NCBI GenBank assembly: GCA_016792685.1 | Contig: JAEULQ010000128.1 | Coordinates: forward strand, 1 to 33,120 | DNA length: 33,120 nt | Source: Tabrizicola sp. | Lineage (GTDB): Bacteria > Pseudomonadota > Alphaproteobacteria > Rhodobacterales > Rhodobacteraceae | Reading direction: 5' to 3' | Shown: positions 8,309-16,082 of the stretch, piece after piece | Numbering within the stretch: the stretch's first letter is position 1 | Layout of the letters: every line of letters starts with the position of its first letter | The notes under the pieces: model-generated | Databases searched by the model: none | Seen by the model: the letters and a program-made list of their open reading frames with translations, nothing else | Told to the model about the DNA's origin: nothing | Program-made: the position numbers and the translations under genes

Positions 8309-9567
8309 CCGCTTCTGCCCCGTTCTTCACTGTCGTCATGGCGACCTGGGGTCGGGGGCGGCATATCCTGCCGTCGATCCAGTCGGTTCTGGAGCAGGAC
8401 TTCCGGGACTTCGAGCTGATCGTTGTGGGCGACGCCTGCACCGATGAGACGGAGGCCATGGTAACGGGTCTTGAGGATCCGCGCGTCCGCTGGCTGAACC
8501 TGTCTCGGCGTGTTGGTAGCCAGAGCGGTCCGAACAATGCCGGCATTGCCGCGGCTCGGGGAGAGTTCATCGCCTATCTGGGGCATGACGACATCTGGGC
8601 CCCATCGCATCTTTCCGCTGTCGCCGAGGCGTCGCGTGCCGATCCCACAGTCGATTTCATCGTTTCCGGGCTGATCGACCATCTTCCGAACGACCTGCGC
8701 GGCGGCTGGATCTATGGCCTGGCGACCGAGGCGCCGGCACCAAGGCGCCACCACTATCCACCCAGCTGCTTTGCACATCGCAAGGCCGTCATTGATGTGA
8801 TCGGGCCGTGGCAGCGCCCCGAAAGCCTCAGCGCGCCGGTCGATGTCGACTTTCTTGAGCGGGCAGCGGCGGCGGGCTTGCGCTTTCGCTCGACTGGCGT
8901 GGTCACGGTGCATAAGTTTTCTGCCGCTGCCCGCTATCTTTGCTACGTCCAGCCGAATGCGGAAGAGCAGGAGGCGATGCTGGCCGACTTCCGTTCGCCG
9001 GGCCATGCGGCGCGGGTCGAGGCGATCATTGCCGAGGCCAGGCGGTGCGGCACCTACATGACGGCTTTCGCCAGGGATTTCTCGCACCGCGCGGCCGGTG
9101 AGGAGCTGGCGAAAAGCACGATCCGCCGCGGCATTCTTCGCCCGGCGCTGCAAGAGCTGGGGCGCGGTGCGGTCATCCGGCAGCTCCCTGGTCCGTGCGG
9201 GCTGGACTGGCTGTACCGACCGTTTCTGGGCATCCGGTTGCATACGAGAAACCCGCGGCCCCGGTTTCTGCTGCCCTTTACGGCCAACGGGCCGGTCAGG
9301 CTTTCGATCCGGGTCGTGCATCCCGACCGGGCGGCATTTGGCCCCATGGCGCTAAGCTGCAACGGCGAGACGGTCACCGCGCATCCAGGTGCCATCCGGC
9401 GCAGCCTCTGGGGCTGGACCGCCCGGTATGAGGCGGTGATCACGCTTCGGCCGGACGCGGCTTCGCTGGTCGAGTTTCAGCTGAGCGAGGCGCAGCGCCG
9501 CAAGCGCAGGATTGCCACTCTGGACATAGGCCTGGGGATCGGCAGGCTGCGATTGCGCCCGGCGTGA
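8305..9567 (+). CDS. Glycosyltransferase family 2 with C-terminal extension
   Basis: A 420-residue protein whose first ~230 residues form a GT-A glycosyltransferase family 2 domain. FFTVVMATWGRGRHILPSI is the nucleotide-binding start, FELIVVGDACTDET follows, and a DxD-like YLGHDDIWAP sits at about 91-100. The family transfers a sugar from a nucleotide donor to a growing glycan; it is cytoplasmic or membrane-associated, and no transmembrane helix is evident. Residues ~300-420 (RFLLPFTANGPVRLSIRVV onward) form a separate all-beta looking module that I cannot name, possibly a glycan-binding or partner domain. It is coupled to the RmlC-like cupin by a 4-nt overlap. The acceptor is unknown; a surface polysaccharide or a glycosylated envelope protein is the reasonable inference. 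Confidence 0.85.
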   Translation: MTASAPFFTVVMATWGRGRHILPSIQSVLEQDFRDFELIVVGDACTDETEAMVTGLEDPRVRWLNLSRRVGSQSGPNNAGIAAARGEFIAYLGHDDIWAPSHLSAVAEASRADPTVDFIVSGLIDHLPNDLRGGWIYGLATEAPAPRRHHYPPSCFAHRKAVIDVIGPWQRPESLSAPVDVDFLERAAAAGLRFRSTGVVTVHKFSAAARYLCYVQPNAEEQEAMLADFRSPGHAARVEAIIAEARRCGTYMTAFARDFSHRAAGEELAKSTIRRGILRPALQELGRGAVIRQLPGPCGLDWLYRPFLGIRLHTRNPRPRFLLPFTANGPVRLSIRVVHPDRAAFGPMALSCNGETVTAHPGAIRRSLWGWTARYEAVITLRPDAASLVEFQLSEAQRRKRRIATLDIGLGIGRLRLRPA

Positions 9568-9719
9568 GATGTCGTTGCGCACCATTTGTGTCGCAGGGGC
9601 GGTGTCGCAACGAAGTGAGCAAACCTTTCAGCAAACTCTTTGTGCGACGATGGTCCGCCGTGTCGGCCCGCAAATGACCATAGAAGTGGAACGTCGTTGC
9701 CTTTGGACCTCAGGTCTAT

Positions 9720-10787
9720 ATGAAAAGCTCTGAGATCGCTGCCGATCACAAAGGTTGCACGATGCGCACGGAAATCGCTGATCGAGATACCCCGGCGGGT
9801 GCAGTCGTGGTCTGTTCGGATGCAACTTGGGCCTGGCAAAGCGCCTTTGTTCTGGCCCGGTCAATTGCTCTCGACCCGGATGGCCGGCTGGATCACCATG
9901 CCTACCTAATCGGTGAAACCTCAGACGAGCTTCTCGCGGCGTTCCCGAAACGTGTGACGCTACATCTCCTTTCCGAATATCCTAAGGAATTCAACTTCAA
10001 GCAAACGACCCATGTGCCGACTGCAGCGATGCTTCGGCTGTTCGCGCTGGATCAGCTTGCTGGTTCCTATCGGCGGGTCATCTATCTTGATGGTGACATC
10101 TTTCAGGCTTGGGGATCGTTGGCCGCAGCGCTTGACTTGCCTGAGACCGGCAGACCCCTTGCTGCGGTGCGCGATCGGTCTCACTGGTTTGACAACCCAC
10201 GGCTCCATCAACAGAAAACCTATGTCGCGGAGCTACACCCGAAGATCGGCACGGAGTATTTCAATTCGGGCATGTTGATAGTGAATGGTCGGGTTTGGTC
10301 CGAGGGTGCCTATTCCCACGTTGCCCTCGATTTCTTTAACCGCTTTTCCGAGCGCTGTCGCTACGGTGACCAGTCGGCCCTTAACGCGGCCGTCGCCGGC
10401 AACTGGGACAGCCTGTCCCCGGGATGGAACTGGCAGATGTCCAAGATCAGCTATCCGCTCTTGTCCGGACGAAGACCCCGGTTGGTGCATTTCACGGGTC
10501 CAACAAAGCCTTGGAACGACAAGCTTCGACTCTTTGATGGCCGAATCTTTGAGCAGATGAAACGCTTCCTTTCTGAAAGAGGGCTCGATCATCTGCTGGT
10601 TCCAGATCGCACGCCCGATGGCTTCACGCCTGGGATGGAGCGCCGAAGGATGCGTGAACTCGAACCTTTGGCGGGGGAGGCCTTGGCCAAGCGGAACCTG
10701 ATCAAGCGGTTCCTCGATGCGCCGAGCCATGTCGACATCGCCGCCGGAATTGCAGGATATGACATTGCGGCCGTTGAAGCGCTGTGA
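9720..10787 (+). CDS. Glycosyltransferase family 8-like protein
   Basis: A 355-residue GT-A enzyme of the GT8 (LgtC/glycogenin-like) type. VVVCSDATWAWQSAFVLARS (about 30-49) is the donor-binding start, and YLDGDIF (about 122-128) carries the metal-binding DxD. YFNSGMLIVNGRVW is the second conserved block, and LVHFTGPTKPW is the C-terminal His motif. GT8 enzymes are retaining hexosyltransferases in lipo-oligosaccharide or polysaccharide synthesis. ATG 9720 is used; ATG 9762, preceded by AAAGG, is an equally fair start because the family domain begins only at residue 28. Codon use is visibly less G/C-biased at third positions than in neighbouring genes, which hints at later acquisition. It sits 152 bp after the GT2 gene and may have its own promoter. 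Confidence 0.85.
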   Translation: MKSSEIAADHKGCTMRTEIADRDTPAGAVVVCSDATWAWQSAFVLARSIALDPDGRLDHHAYLIGETSDELLAAFPKRVTLHLLSEYPKEFNFKQTTHVPTAAMLRLFALDQLAGSYRRVIYLDGDIFQAWGSLAAALDLPETGRPLAAVRDRSHWFDNPRLHQQKTYVAELHPKIGTEYFNSGMLIVNGRVWSEGAYSHVALDFFNRFSERCRYGDQSALNAAVAGNWDSLSPGWNWQMSKISYPLLSGRRPRLVHFTGPTKPWNDKLRLFDGRIFEQMKRFLSERGLDHLLVPDRTPDGFTPGMERRRMRELEPLAGEALAKRNLIKRFLDAPSHVDIAAGIAGYDIAAVEAL

Positions 10788-10839
10788 CCTCGCCCGGAGT
10801 GACTTCGGCCGGGGCGCAAGGACGCTCGCGCGCCATCTC

Positions 10840-10854
10840 CGACACCTGATGTCG
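10840..10854. promoter_or_regulatory. Inverted repeat upstream of soxB
   Basis: CGACA-CCTGA-TGTCG, a perfect 5-bp inverted repeat about 80 bp before the soxB start, in the 148-bp gap that must hold the sox operon promoter. It is a candidate operator only; short palindromes of this size arise by chance. Confidence 0.25.
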
Positions 10855-10935
10855 CAGGCAGCCAAGGAATTCGTCGTGCTCTCTTGAATATGCGCAGCGG
10901 TCCCGGTCTTATGTCCGGATCAGGAGGCGTCACGC

Positions 10936-12186
10936 ATGCGGTATTCGGGCCTGAAGGTCATCACTGAGGGGCTTTTCGGCAACAAGGGCTGGACCCCGGC
11001 CTGGCGCGATCCGGCGCCCAAGGCGGAATATGACGTGGTGATCATCGGTGGCGGCGGGCATGGGCTGGCAACGGCCTATTACCTGGCGAAGAACCACGGG
11101 ATCACCAATGTCGCGGTCCTGGAGAAGGGCTATCTGGGCGGCGGCAACGTGGGGCGGAACACGACGATTGTCCGCGCCAACTACATGATCCCGGGCAACA
11201 CCGAGTTCTACAGCCACTCGATGAAGCTTTGGGAGGGGATGGAGGCCGATCTCAACTACAACGTGATGCATTCGCAGCGCGGGTTGATCAACCTCTTCCA
11301 CTCGGACGGCCAGCGCGACTACTGGGTGCGGCGTGGCAATGCGATGATCAATCAGGGGGACGACGCGATCCTTTTGGAGCGCGAAGGGGTGCGGGAGCAT
11401 CTGCCCTATCTCGATTTCGAGAACACCCGCTTCCCGATCTACGGCGGCCTTCTGCATCCGCGCGGCGGCTCGGCCCGGCATGACGCAGTGGCCTGGGGCT
11501 ATGCGCGGGGGGCGGACAAGCGCGGCGTGGACCTGATCCAGAACTGCGAAGTCACCGGGATCGACATCGAAAACGGTGTGGTTCGGGGCGTGCAGACCAC
11601 GCGCGGGGCGATCCGGGCGAAAAAGGTGGGGATCATCGTTGCGGGTCGGTCGTCACAGGTCGCGGCGATGGCGGGGATGCGGTTGCCGATCGAGAGCCAC
11701 ATCCTGCAGGCTTTCGTGACCGAGGGGCTGAAGCCGGTGATCAACCACGTGGTCAGCTTTGGCATGGGGCACTTCTATATCAGCCAGTCCGACAAGGGCG
11801 GGTTGGTGTTCGGGGGCGACCTCGATTTCTACGCGAGCTACGCCGCGCGGGGGAACCTGCCGATGGTCGAGCATGTGATGGAAGCGGGCATGACCCTGAT
11901 GCCGATGATCGGGCGGGCCAAGGTGCTGCGGTCCTGGGGTGGGATAATGGACATGTCGCCGGATGGGTCACCGGTGATCGACAAGACGCATGTCGAGGGG
12001 CTGTTTCTCGACTGCGGCTGGAACTATGGGGGGTTCAAGGCGGTGCCGGCCTCGGGCTGGTGCATGGCGCATCTGATGGCGACCGGCAACCACCACGAGG
12101 TCGCCGCCAAGTTCCGGCTGGACCGTTTCGCGACCGGGCATCTTCTGGACGAAGAAGGCACCGGCAGCCAGCACAACCTGCATTGA
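10936..12186 (+). CDS. soxB: Sarcosine oxidase beta subunit
   Basis: A 416-residue beta subunit of heterotetrameric sarcosine oxidase, the subunit that demethylates sarcosine to glycine. The FAD-binding Rossmann motif VVIIGGGGHGLATAYYLAKN lies at 34-53. The family-typical block GLLHPRGGSARHDAVAWG (171-188) contains the histidines among which the covalent FMN attachment site of this family is expected. GWNYGGFKAVPASGW near the C-terminus is the second flavin contact region. GGAGG lies 8 nt before ATG 10936. It is the first gene of soxB-D-A-G, which links glycine betaine/sarcosine catabolism to one-carbon metabolism. Length and N-terminus (MRYSGLKVITEGLFGNKGW) fit the heterotetrameric, not the monomeric, family. 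Confidence 0.96.
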   Translation: MRYSGLKVITEGLFGNKGWTPAWRDPAPKAEYDVVIIGGGGHGLATAYYLAKNHGITNVAVLEKGYLGGGNVGRNTTIVRANYMIPGNTEFYSHSMKLWEGMEADLNYNVMHSQRGLINLFHSDGQRDYWVRRGNAMINQGDDAILLEREGVREHLPYLDFENTRFPIYGGLLHPRGGSARHDAVAWGYARGADKRGVDLIQNCEVTGIDIENGVVRGVQTTRGAIRAKKVGIIVAGRSSQVAAMAGMRLPIESHILQAFVTEGLKPVINHVVSFGMGHFYISQSDKGGLVFGGDLDFYASYAARGNLPMVEHVMEAGMTLMPMIGRAKVLRSWGGIMDMSPDGSPVIDKTHVEGLFLDCGWNYGGFKAVPASGWCMAHLMATGNHHEVAAKFRLDRFATGHLLDEEGTGSQHNLH

Positions 12187-12197
12187 GGGAGAGCGTG

Positions 12198-12290
12198 ATG
12201 GGTGACCACTTGCGCCTTGCGCGCCCTGCGGGAGCCTCCGGCGGGGATATTTTTGCAAAGATGAAAGCGGGAGCCGGAAGATGCGCCTGA
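12198..12290 (+). CDS. Possible 30-residue ORF between soxB and soxD
   Basis: ATG 12198 is preceded by GGGAGAG at a usable distance and opens a 30-codon frame (MGDHLRLARPAGASGGDIFA...) whose stop overlaps the soxD start region. The frame runs through a repeat-like hairpin, so the peptide may simply reflect that element. It is listed because it fills the only real gap in the sox operon and would couple translation of soxD. There is no independent evidence that it is made. Confidence 0.15.
   Translation: MGDHLRLARPAGASGGDIFAKMKAGAGRCA
12222..12257 (+). repeat. GC-rich hairpin plus ATATTTTTG, Rhodobacteraceae-type intergenic element
   Basis: The gap between soxB and soxD contains CCCTGC...GCGGGG pairing around a GGAGCCTCC core, immediately followed by ATATTTTTG. 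Structure plus T-run looks like a Rho-independent terminator or attenuator inside the operon. From memory, the GCCTCCGGCGGGGATATTT string recurs between genes in many Rhodobacteraceae genomes. Only one copy is in this window, so the repeat status is remembered rather than shown. Confidence 0.45.
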
Positions 12291-12544
12291 CATGCCCCCT
12301 TTGCGGAGACCGGGACCGGCGGGAGTTCTATTATTACGGGGCGGAGGATTATCTGCACCGGCCGGCGGAGGGTGCGCCCTTGGCGGAGTGGGACAACTAT
12401 CTGCACCTGCGGGACAATCCGGCGGGTGTCTTGCGGGATCTCTGGTATCACGAGGCGGGCTGCGCGCAGTGGCTTCTCGTCACGCGAAACACGGTCACGC
12501 ATGAGATCCTTGGGACGGAACTGGTGGCGGAGCGCAAGGCATGA
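12281..12544 (+). CDS. soxD: Sarcosine oxidase delta subunit
   Basis: An 87-residue delta subunit, a small zinc-containing structural subunit of heterotetrameric sarcosine oxidase. The zinc ligands are visible: CPLCG at 5-9 (Cys5, Cys8) and WYHEAGC at 55-61 (His57, Cys61), the C-x2-C...H-x3-C pattern of the family. GGAGCCGGAAG directly precedes ATG 12281. The stop overlaps the soxA start by 4 nt (ATGA), so the two subunits are translationally coupled. A hairpin/T-run element and a possible 30-codon frame lie just upstream. Confidence 0.95.
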   Translation: MRLTCPLCGDRDRREFYYYGAEDYLHRPAEGAPLAEWDNYLHLRDNPAGVLRDLWYHEAGCAQWLLVTRNTVTHEILGTELVAERKA

Positions 12545-15450
12545 GGATCGACGGGAAGGGTCTGATCGACCGGACGAAACCTGTCCGCTTCCGCTTCGAC
12601 GGGAAGGATTACGCCGGGTACAAGGGCGATACCTTGGCCTCGGCTTTGCTGGCCAATGACGTGCGGCTGGTGGGGCGGTCGTTCAAGTATCACCGGCCGA
12701 GGGGCGTGCTGACTGCGGGGTCGGAGGAGCCGAACGCGCTGGTCGAGGTCGTGGGGCCATCGAACCAGACGCCGAACGTGCGGGCCACGATGCAGGAGGT
12801 GTTCGAGGGGCTGGTGGCGCAGTCGCAGAACCGGCTGGGGTCCTTGCGGTTCGACCTGCTGGCGGTGAACGACTACCTGTCGCCCTTCCTGTCGGCGGGG
12901 TTCTACTACAAGACCTTCATGTGGCCGCGCGCCTTCTGGGAGGGGCTTTACGAGCCCATCATCCGCCGCGCTGCGGGGCTTGGCAGCCTTTCGGGCAAGC
13001 ATGACGAGGGGACTTACGAGAAGGCCTTTGCCTTCTGCGATGTGCTGGTCATCGGCTCGGGCCCTTCGGGTCTGATAGCGGCCCTGACGGCGGGGCGCGC
13101 GGGCGCGGACGTGATCCTGTGTGAGGAGAGCCATGCGCTCGGAGGGCGGCTTCTGTCGGCTGGCGGGACCATCGGCGGCGTGCCTGCGGGCGAATGGGTC
13201 GCGCAGGTGGTGGCCGAGTTGCAGGCGCTGCCGAATGTGCGGATCATGCCTCGGACGACGGTGACGGGGGCCTATGACCACGGCACCTATGGCGCGCTGG
13301 AACGGGTGGGGCTGCACAAGCCCGCGCGTCCGAACCTGCCGCGCGAGTGCTTCTGGCGGATCGTGGCCAAGCATGCGGTGCTGGCCTCGGGCGCGCTGGA
13401 ACGGCCGGTGGCTTTCGAGAACAACGACCGGCCGGGGATCATGATGGCCAGCGCCGTACGGACCTACCTGAACCGGTACGGCGTGGTGCCGGGCAAGCGG
13501 GTGACGTTGTTCGCCAATACCGATGCGGCGCGGGCCACGGCGCGGGAGCTGATGGCGGCGGGGGTGACGGTGGCGGCGATCATCGACCCGCGTCCCGATG
13601 CCTCGGGCGTCGAGGAATGCCCGGTGCATGTCGGGGCCGAGGTCGTGGGCAGCCGAGGGCGGCTGGGGCTGTCTGGGATCCAGGTGCGGAAGGGTTCGGA
13701 GGTCTTCGAGATCGAGACCGACTGTCTGGCCATGTCGGGCGGCTGGAACCCGACGATCCACCTGACCTGCCACATGAACGGGCGGCCGCGCTGGGATGAG
13801 GATCTGGCGGCTTTCGTGCCGATGGAAGGCGCGGTTCAGGGGCTGTTGGCAGTGGGCGCGGCGAACGGGTCGATGTCGACCCATGGCGCTTTGGCCACAG
13901 GGCATGCGGCGGCCATGAAGGCGGTCGAGGCGCTGGGGCGGAAGGTTTCAGTCGCGGTGCCAGAGGCGGAGGACATGCCGTACCGGCTGAAAGCCCTGTG
14001 GGCGGTGGAAGGCAAGGGGCGGGCCTGGCTCGACTTTGCCAATGACGTGACGACCAAGGACGTCAAGCTCGCCGCGCAGGAAGGCTACCGGTCGGTCGAG
14101 CACATGAAGCGCTATACCACGCAGGGCATGGCGCCGGATCAGGGGAAGAATTCCAACGTCGCGGCGCTGGCGGTGCTGGCAGATGCGACCGGTCGGGGGA
14201 TCCCGGAGACGGGGGTCACGACCTTCCGGCCGCCCTATGTGCCGGTGTCGATCGCGGCCATGGGCGCCGGAGGCCGGGGCGAAGGCTTTGCGCCGCAGCG
14301 GTTCCTGACCAGCGATCAGGCGAGCCGCGACCGGCATGCGCCGATGATCGAGGCGGGTCTTTGGTATCGGCCGTCGTATTTCCCGAAACCGGGAGAGGCG
14401 ACCTGGCGCGAGGCATGCGACCGCGAAGTCACGATGGTCCGGCAGGCTGTGGGGATCGCCGATGTCTCGACCCTGGGCAAGATCGACATTCAGGGCAAGG
14501 ACGCGGGGCGGTTCCTCGATTTCGTCTATACCAACACCTTTTCGACCCTGCCGGTCGGCCGGGTCCGCTATGGGCTCATGCTGCGCGAGGACGGGCTGGT
14601 GCTGGATGACGGCACTTCCGCCCGGCTGGGGGAAAACCATTACCTGATGACCACCACCACGGCGGCGGCGGGGCTGGTGATGCGGCACCTCGACTTCGTG
14701 CATCAGGCGTTTTGCGCCGATTGGCAGGTGCGGTTCATCTCGGTCACCGAATCCTGGGCGCAATTCGCGGTCGCGGGGCCGAAAGCGCGGGCGCTGGTGA
14801 ATTCCTTCCTGGAAAGCCCGGTGGAGCTGCCGTTCATGGGCGTTGCTCCGGTCCGGATCGGTGGGGTCGACGGAAGGCTCTTCCGGATCTCGTTCAGTGG
14901 CGAGGAAGGGTACGAGATCGCAGTGCCGACACGATACGGCGAGGCGCTGTTCCGCGATCTGGTGGCGCGGGCCGAGACGATGGGCGGCGGGCCTTACGGG
15001 ATGGAGGCGCTCAACGTCCTGCGGATCGAGAAGGGCTTCATTACGCATGCCGAGATTCACGGCCGGATCTCGGCCTATGACATCGGCATGGAGAAGATGG
15101 TCAGCGCGAAGAAGGACTGCATCGGCAAGGCGGCGGCAACGCGGCCGGGCCTTTGGGGGCCGGAGAGGGAGCAACTCGTGGGGCTGAAGACCCATGCGCC
15201 GATTTCCTCCGGCGCGCATCTTTTCGTGCCGGGGACCGAAGTGCATCGCGAGACCGATCAGGGCTATGTGACAAGCGTCGGCTGGTCGCCCACGGTCGGG
15301 GCCTGGCTGGGTCTAGGCTTCCTGAAGGATGGCCGGGCGCGGATCGGCGAGAAGGTGCGGCTTGTTGATCATCTGCGCGGTCTCGACGTGATCTGCGAGG
15401 TCTGCCATCCCGTCTTCCACGACCCTGAGGGGGAGAAGCTTCGTGCCTGA
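12541..15450 (+). CDS. soxA: Sarcosine oxidase alpha subunit
   Basis: A 969-residue alpha subunit of heterotetrameric sarcosine oxidase. An N-terminal ferredoxin-like domain (residues ~15-100; FRFDGKDYAGYKGDTLASAL, RSFKYHRPRGVL) is followed by an NAD/FAD-binding domain with VLVIGSGPSGLIAALTAGRA at about 169-188. From about residue 600 comes a GcvT-like tetrahydrofolate-binding aminomethyltransferase fold (REVTMVRQAVGIADVSTLGK), where the methylene group from sarcosine is captured as 5,10-methylene-THF. EGYEIAVP and GMEALNVLRIEKGF belong to that fold. The gene overlaps soxD (4 nt) and soxG (8 nt), consistent with stoichiometric production. The length is normal and the protein is cytoplasmic. 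Confidence 0.97.
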   Translation: MRIDGKGLIDRTKPVRFRFDGKDYAGYKGDTLASALLANDVRLVGRSFKYHRPRGVLTAGSEEPNALVEVVGPSNQTPNVRATMQEVFEGLVAQSQNRLGSLRFDLLAVNDYLSPFLSAGFYYKTFMWPRAFWEGLYEPIIRRAAGLGSLSGKHDEGTYEKAFAFCDVLVIGSGPSGLIAALTAGRAGADVILCEESHALGGRLLSAGGTIGGVPAGEWVAQVVAELQALPNVRIMPRTTVTGAYDHGTYGALERVGLHKPARPNLPRECFWRIVAKHAVLASGALERPVAFENNDRPGIMMASAVRTYLNRYGVVPGKRVTLFANTDAARATARELMAAGVTVAAIIDPRPDASGVEECPVHVGAEVVGSRGRLGLSGIQVRKGSEVFEIETDCLAMSGGWNPTIHLTCHMNGRPRWDEDLAAFVPMEGAVQGLLAVGAANGSMSTHGALATGHAAAMKAVEALGRKVSVAVPEAEDMPYRLKALWAVEGKGRAWLDFANDVTTKDVKLAAQEGYRSVEHMKRYTTQGMAPDQGKNSNVAALAVLADATGRGIPETGVTTFRPPYVPVSIAAMGAGGRGEGFAPQRFLTSDQASRDRHAPMIEAGLWYRPSYFPKPGEATWREACDREVTMVRQAVGIADVSTLGKIDIQGKDAGRFLDFVYTNTFSTLPVGRVRYGLMLREDGLVLDDGTSARLGENHYLMTTTTAAAGLVMRHLDFVHQAFCADWQVRFISVTESWAQFAVAGPKARALVNSFLESPVELPFMGVAPVRIGGVDGRLFRISFSGEEGYEIAVPTRYGEALFRDLVARAETMGGGPYGMEALNVLRIEKGFITHAEIHGRISAYDIGMEKMVSAKKDCIGKAAATRPGLWGPEREQLVGLKTHAPISSGAHLFVPGTEVHRETDQGYVTSVGWSPTVGAWLGLGFLKDGRARIGEKVRLVDHLRGLDVICEVCHPVFHDPEGEKLRA

Positions 15451-15988
15451 GCTAATCGCGAAATCCGCCCTTGAAGGGCGCTCTGTGACGCTGGGCAATG
15501 TGACGCTTGCCGAGGTCGCTGTTGGTCCGATCACCTCGCTCGCGGTCTTCCCGGCCGGGGGGAAGGCGGTGGCCAAGGGGCTGAAGGTCCTGGGGTTGGC
15601 TATGCCGGAACCCGGGACCTTTGCCGAGAAGAAGGGCGCACGGATCGTCTGGACTGGGCGCGAGCAGGCCTTCCTGATGGGGGTAGATGCTCCGCCGCTG
15701 GAGGGCGCGGCACTGACCGACCAGACGGATGGTTGGGCGGTACTGTCGGTCAGTGGGGCGGGCATGGCCGATGTCCTGGCCCGTTGGGTGCCGGTTGACC
15801 TGCGGCTGGCGGCCTTTCCGGTCGGGCGCGTGATGCGGACCCAGCTCAATCACATGAACGTCGTGATCCTGCGCATCGGCGATCATGCGGTCGAGATCAT
15901 GGTCTTCCGGTCGATGGCGCGGACGGCCTGGCATGAGATCGAGACCGCTATGCATATGGTCGCGGCGCGGGCGGGCGTGAAAATCTAG
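15443..15988 (+). CDS. soxG: Sarcosine oxidase gamma subunit
   Basis: A 181-residue gamma subunit, GcvT-related in fold and needed for complex assembly. The start is GTG 15443, overlapping the last 8 nt of soxA; the frame begins VPELIAKSALEG, as in family members. Conserved features seen are RIVWTGREQAFLMG (about 69-82), AVLSVSGAGMADVLARW, and the C-terminal VEIMVFRSMARTAWHEIETA. It is the last gene of the sox operon; a 94-bp gap with a strong inverted repeat follows before the aminotransferase gene. No catalytic residues are expected in this subunit. Confidence 0.93.
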   Translation: MPELIAKSALEGRSVTLGNVTLAEVAVGPITSLAVFPAGGKAVAKGLKVLGLAMPEPGTFAEKKGARIVWTGREQAFLMGVDAPPLEGAALTDQTDGWAVLSVSGAGMADVLARWVPVDLRLAAFPVGRVMRTQLNHMNVVILRIGDHAVEIMVFRSMARTAWHEIETAMHMVAARAGVKI

Positions 15989-16044
15989 GCGGAAATACGC
16001 AAAGAGCAGAATTTGTCACTGGCGCGTCATCCTTCGCCTGTTTA

Positions 16045-16077
16045 CACCTTTCCTAAACCTGAGGTTAAGAAAAGGTG
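16045..16077 (+). promoter_or_regulatory. 15-bp imperfect inverted repeat abutting the DegT-type aminotransferase start
   Basis: CACCTTTCCTAAACC (16045-16059) and GGTTAAGAAAAGGTG (16063-16077) pair at 13 of 15 positions with a 3-nt loop, ending 5 nt before ATG 16083. The right arm contains the only Shine-Dalgarno-like AAGG. As RNA the hairpin would bury the ribosome site; as DNA it is a long operator-like palindrome. Its A/T-rich arms stand out from the GC-rich surroundings. Confidence 0.55.
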
Positions 16078-16082
16078 CAAAG

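Noticed and set aside
12448-15246. Two long minus-strand frames opposite soxA
   Set aside because: Arg/His/Pro-rich shadows of a certain gene.
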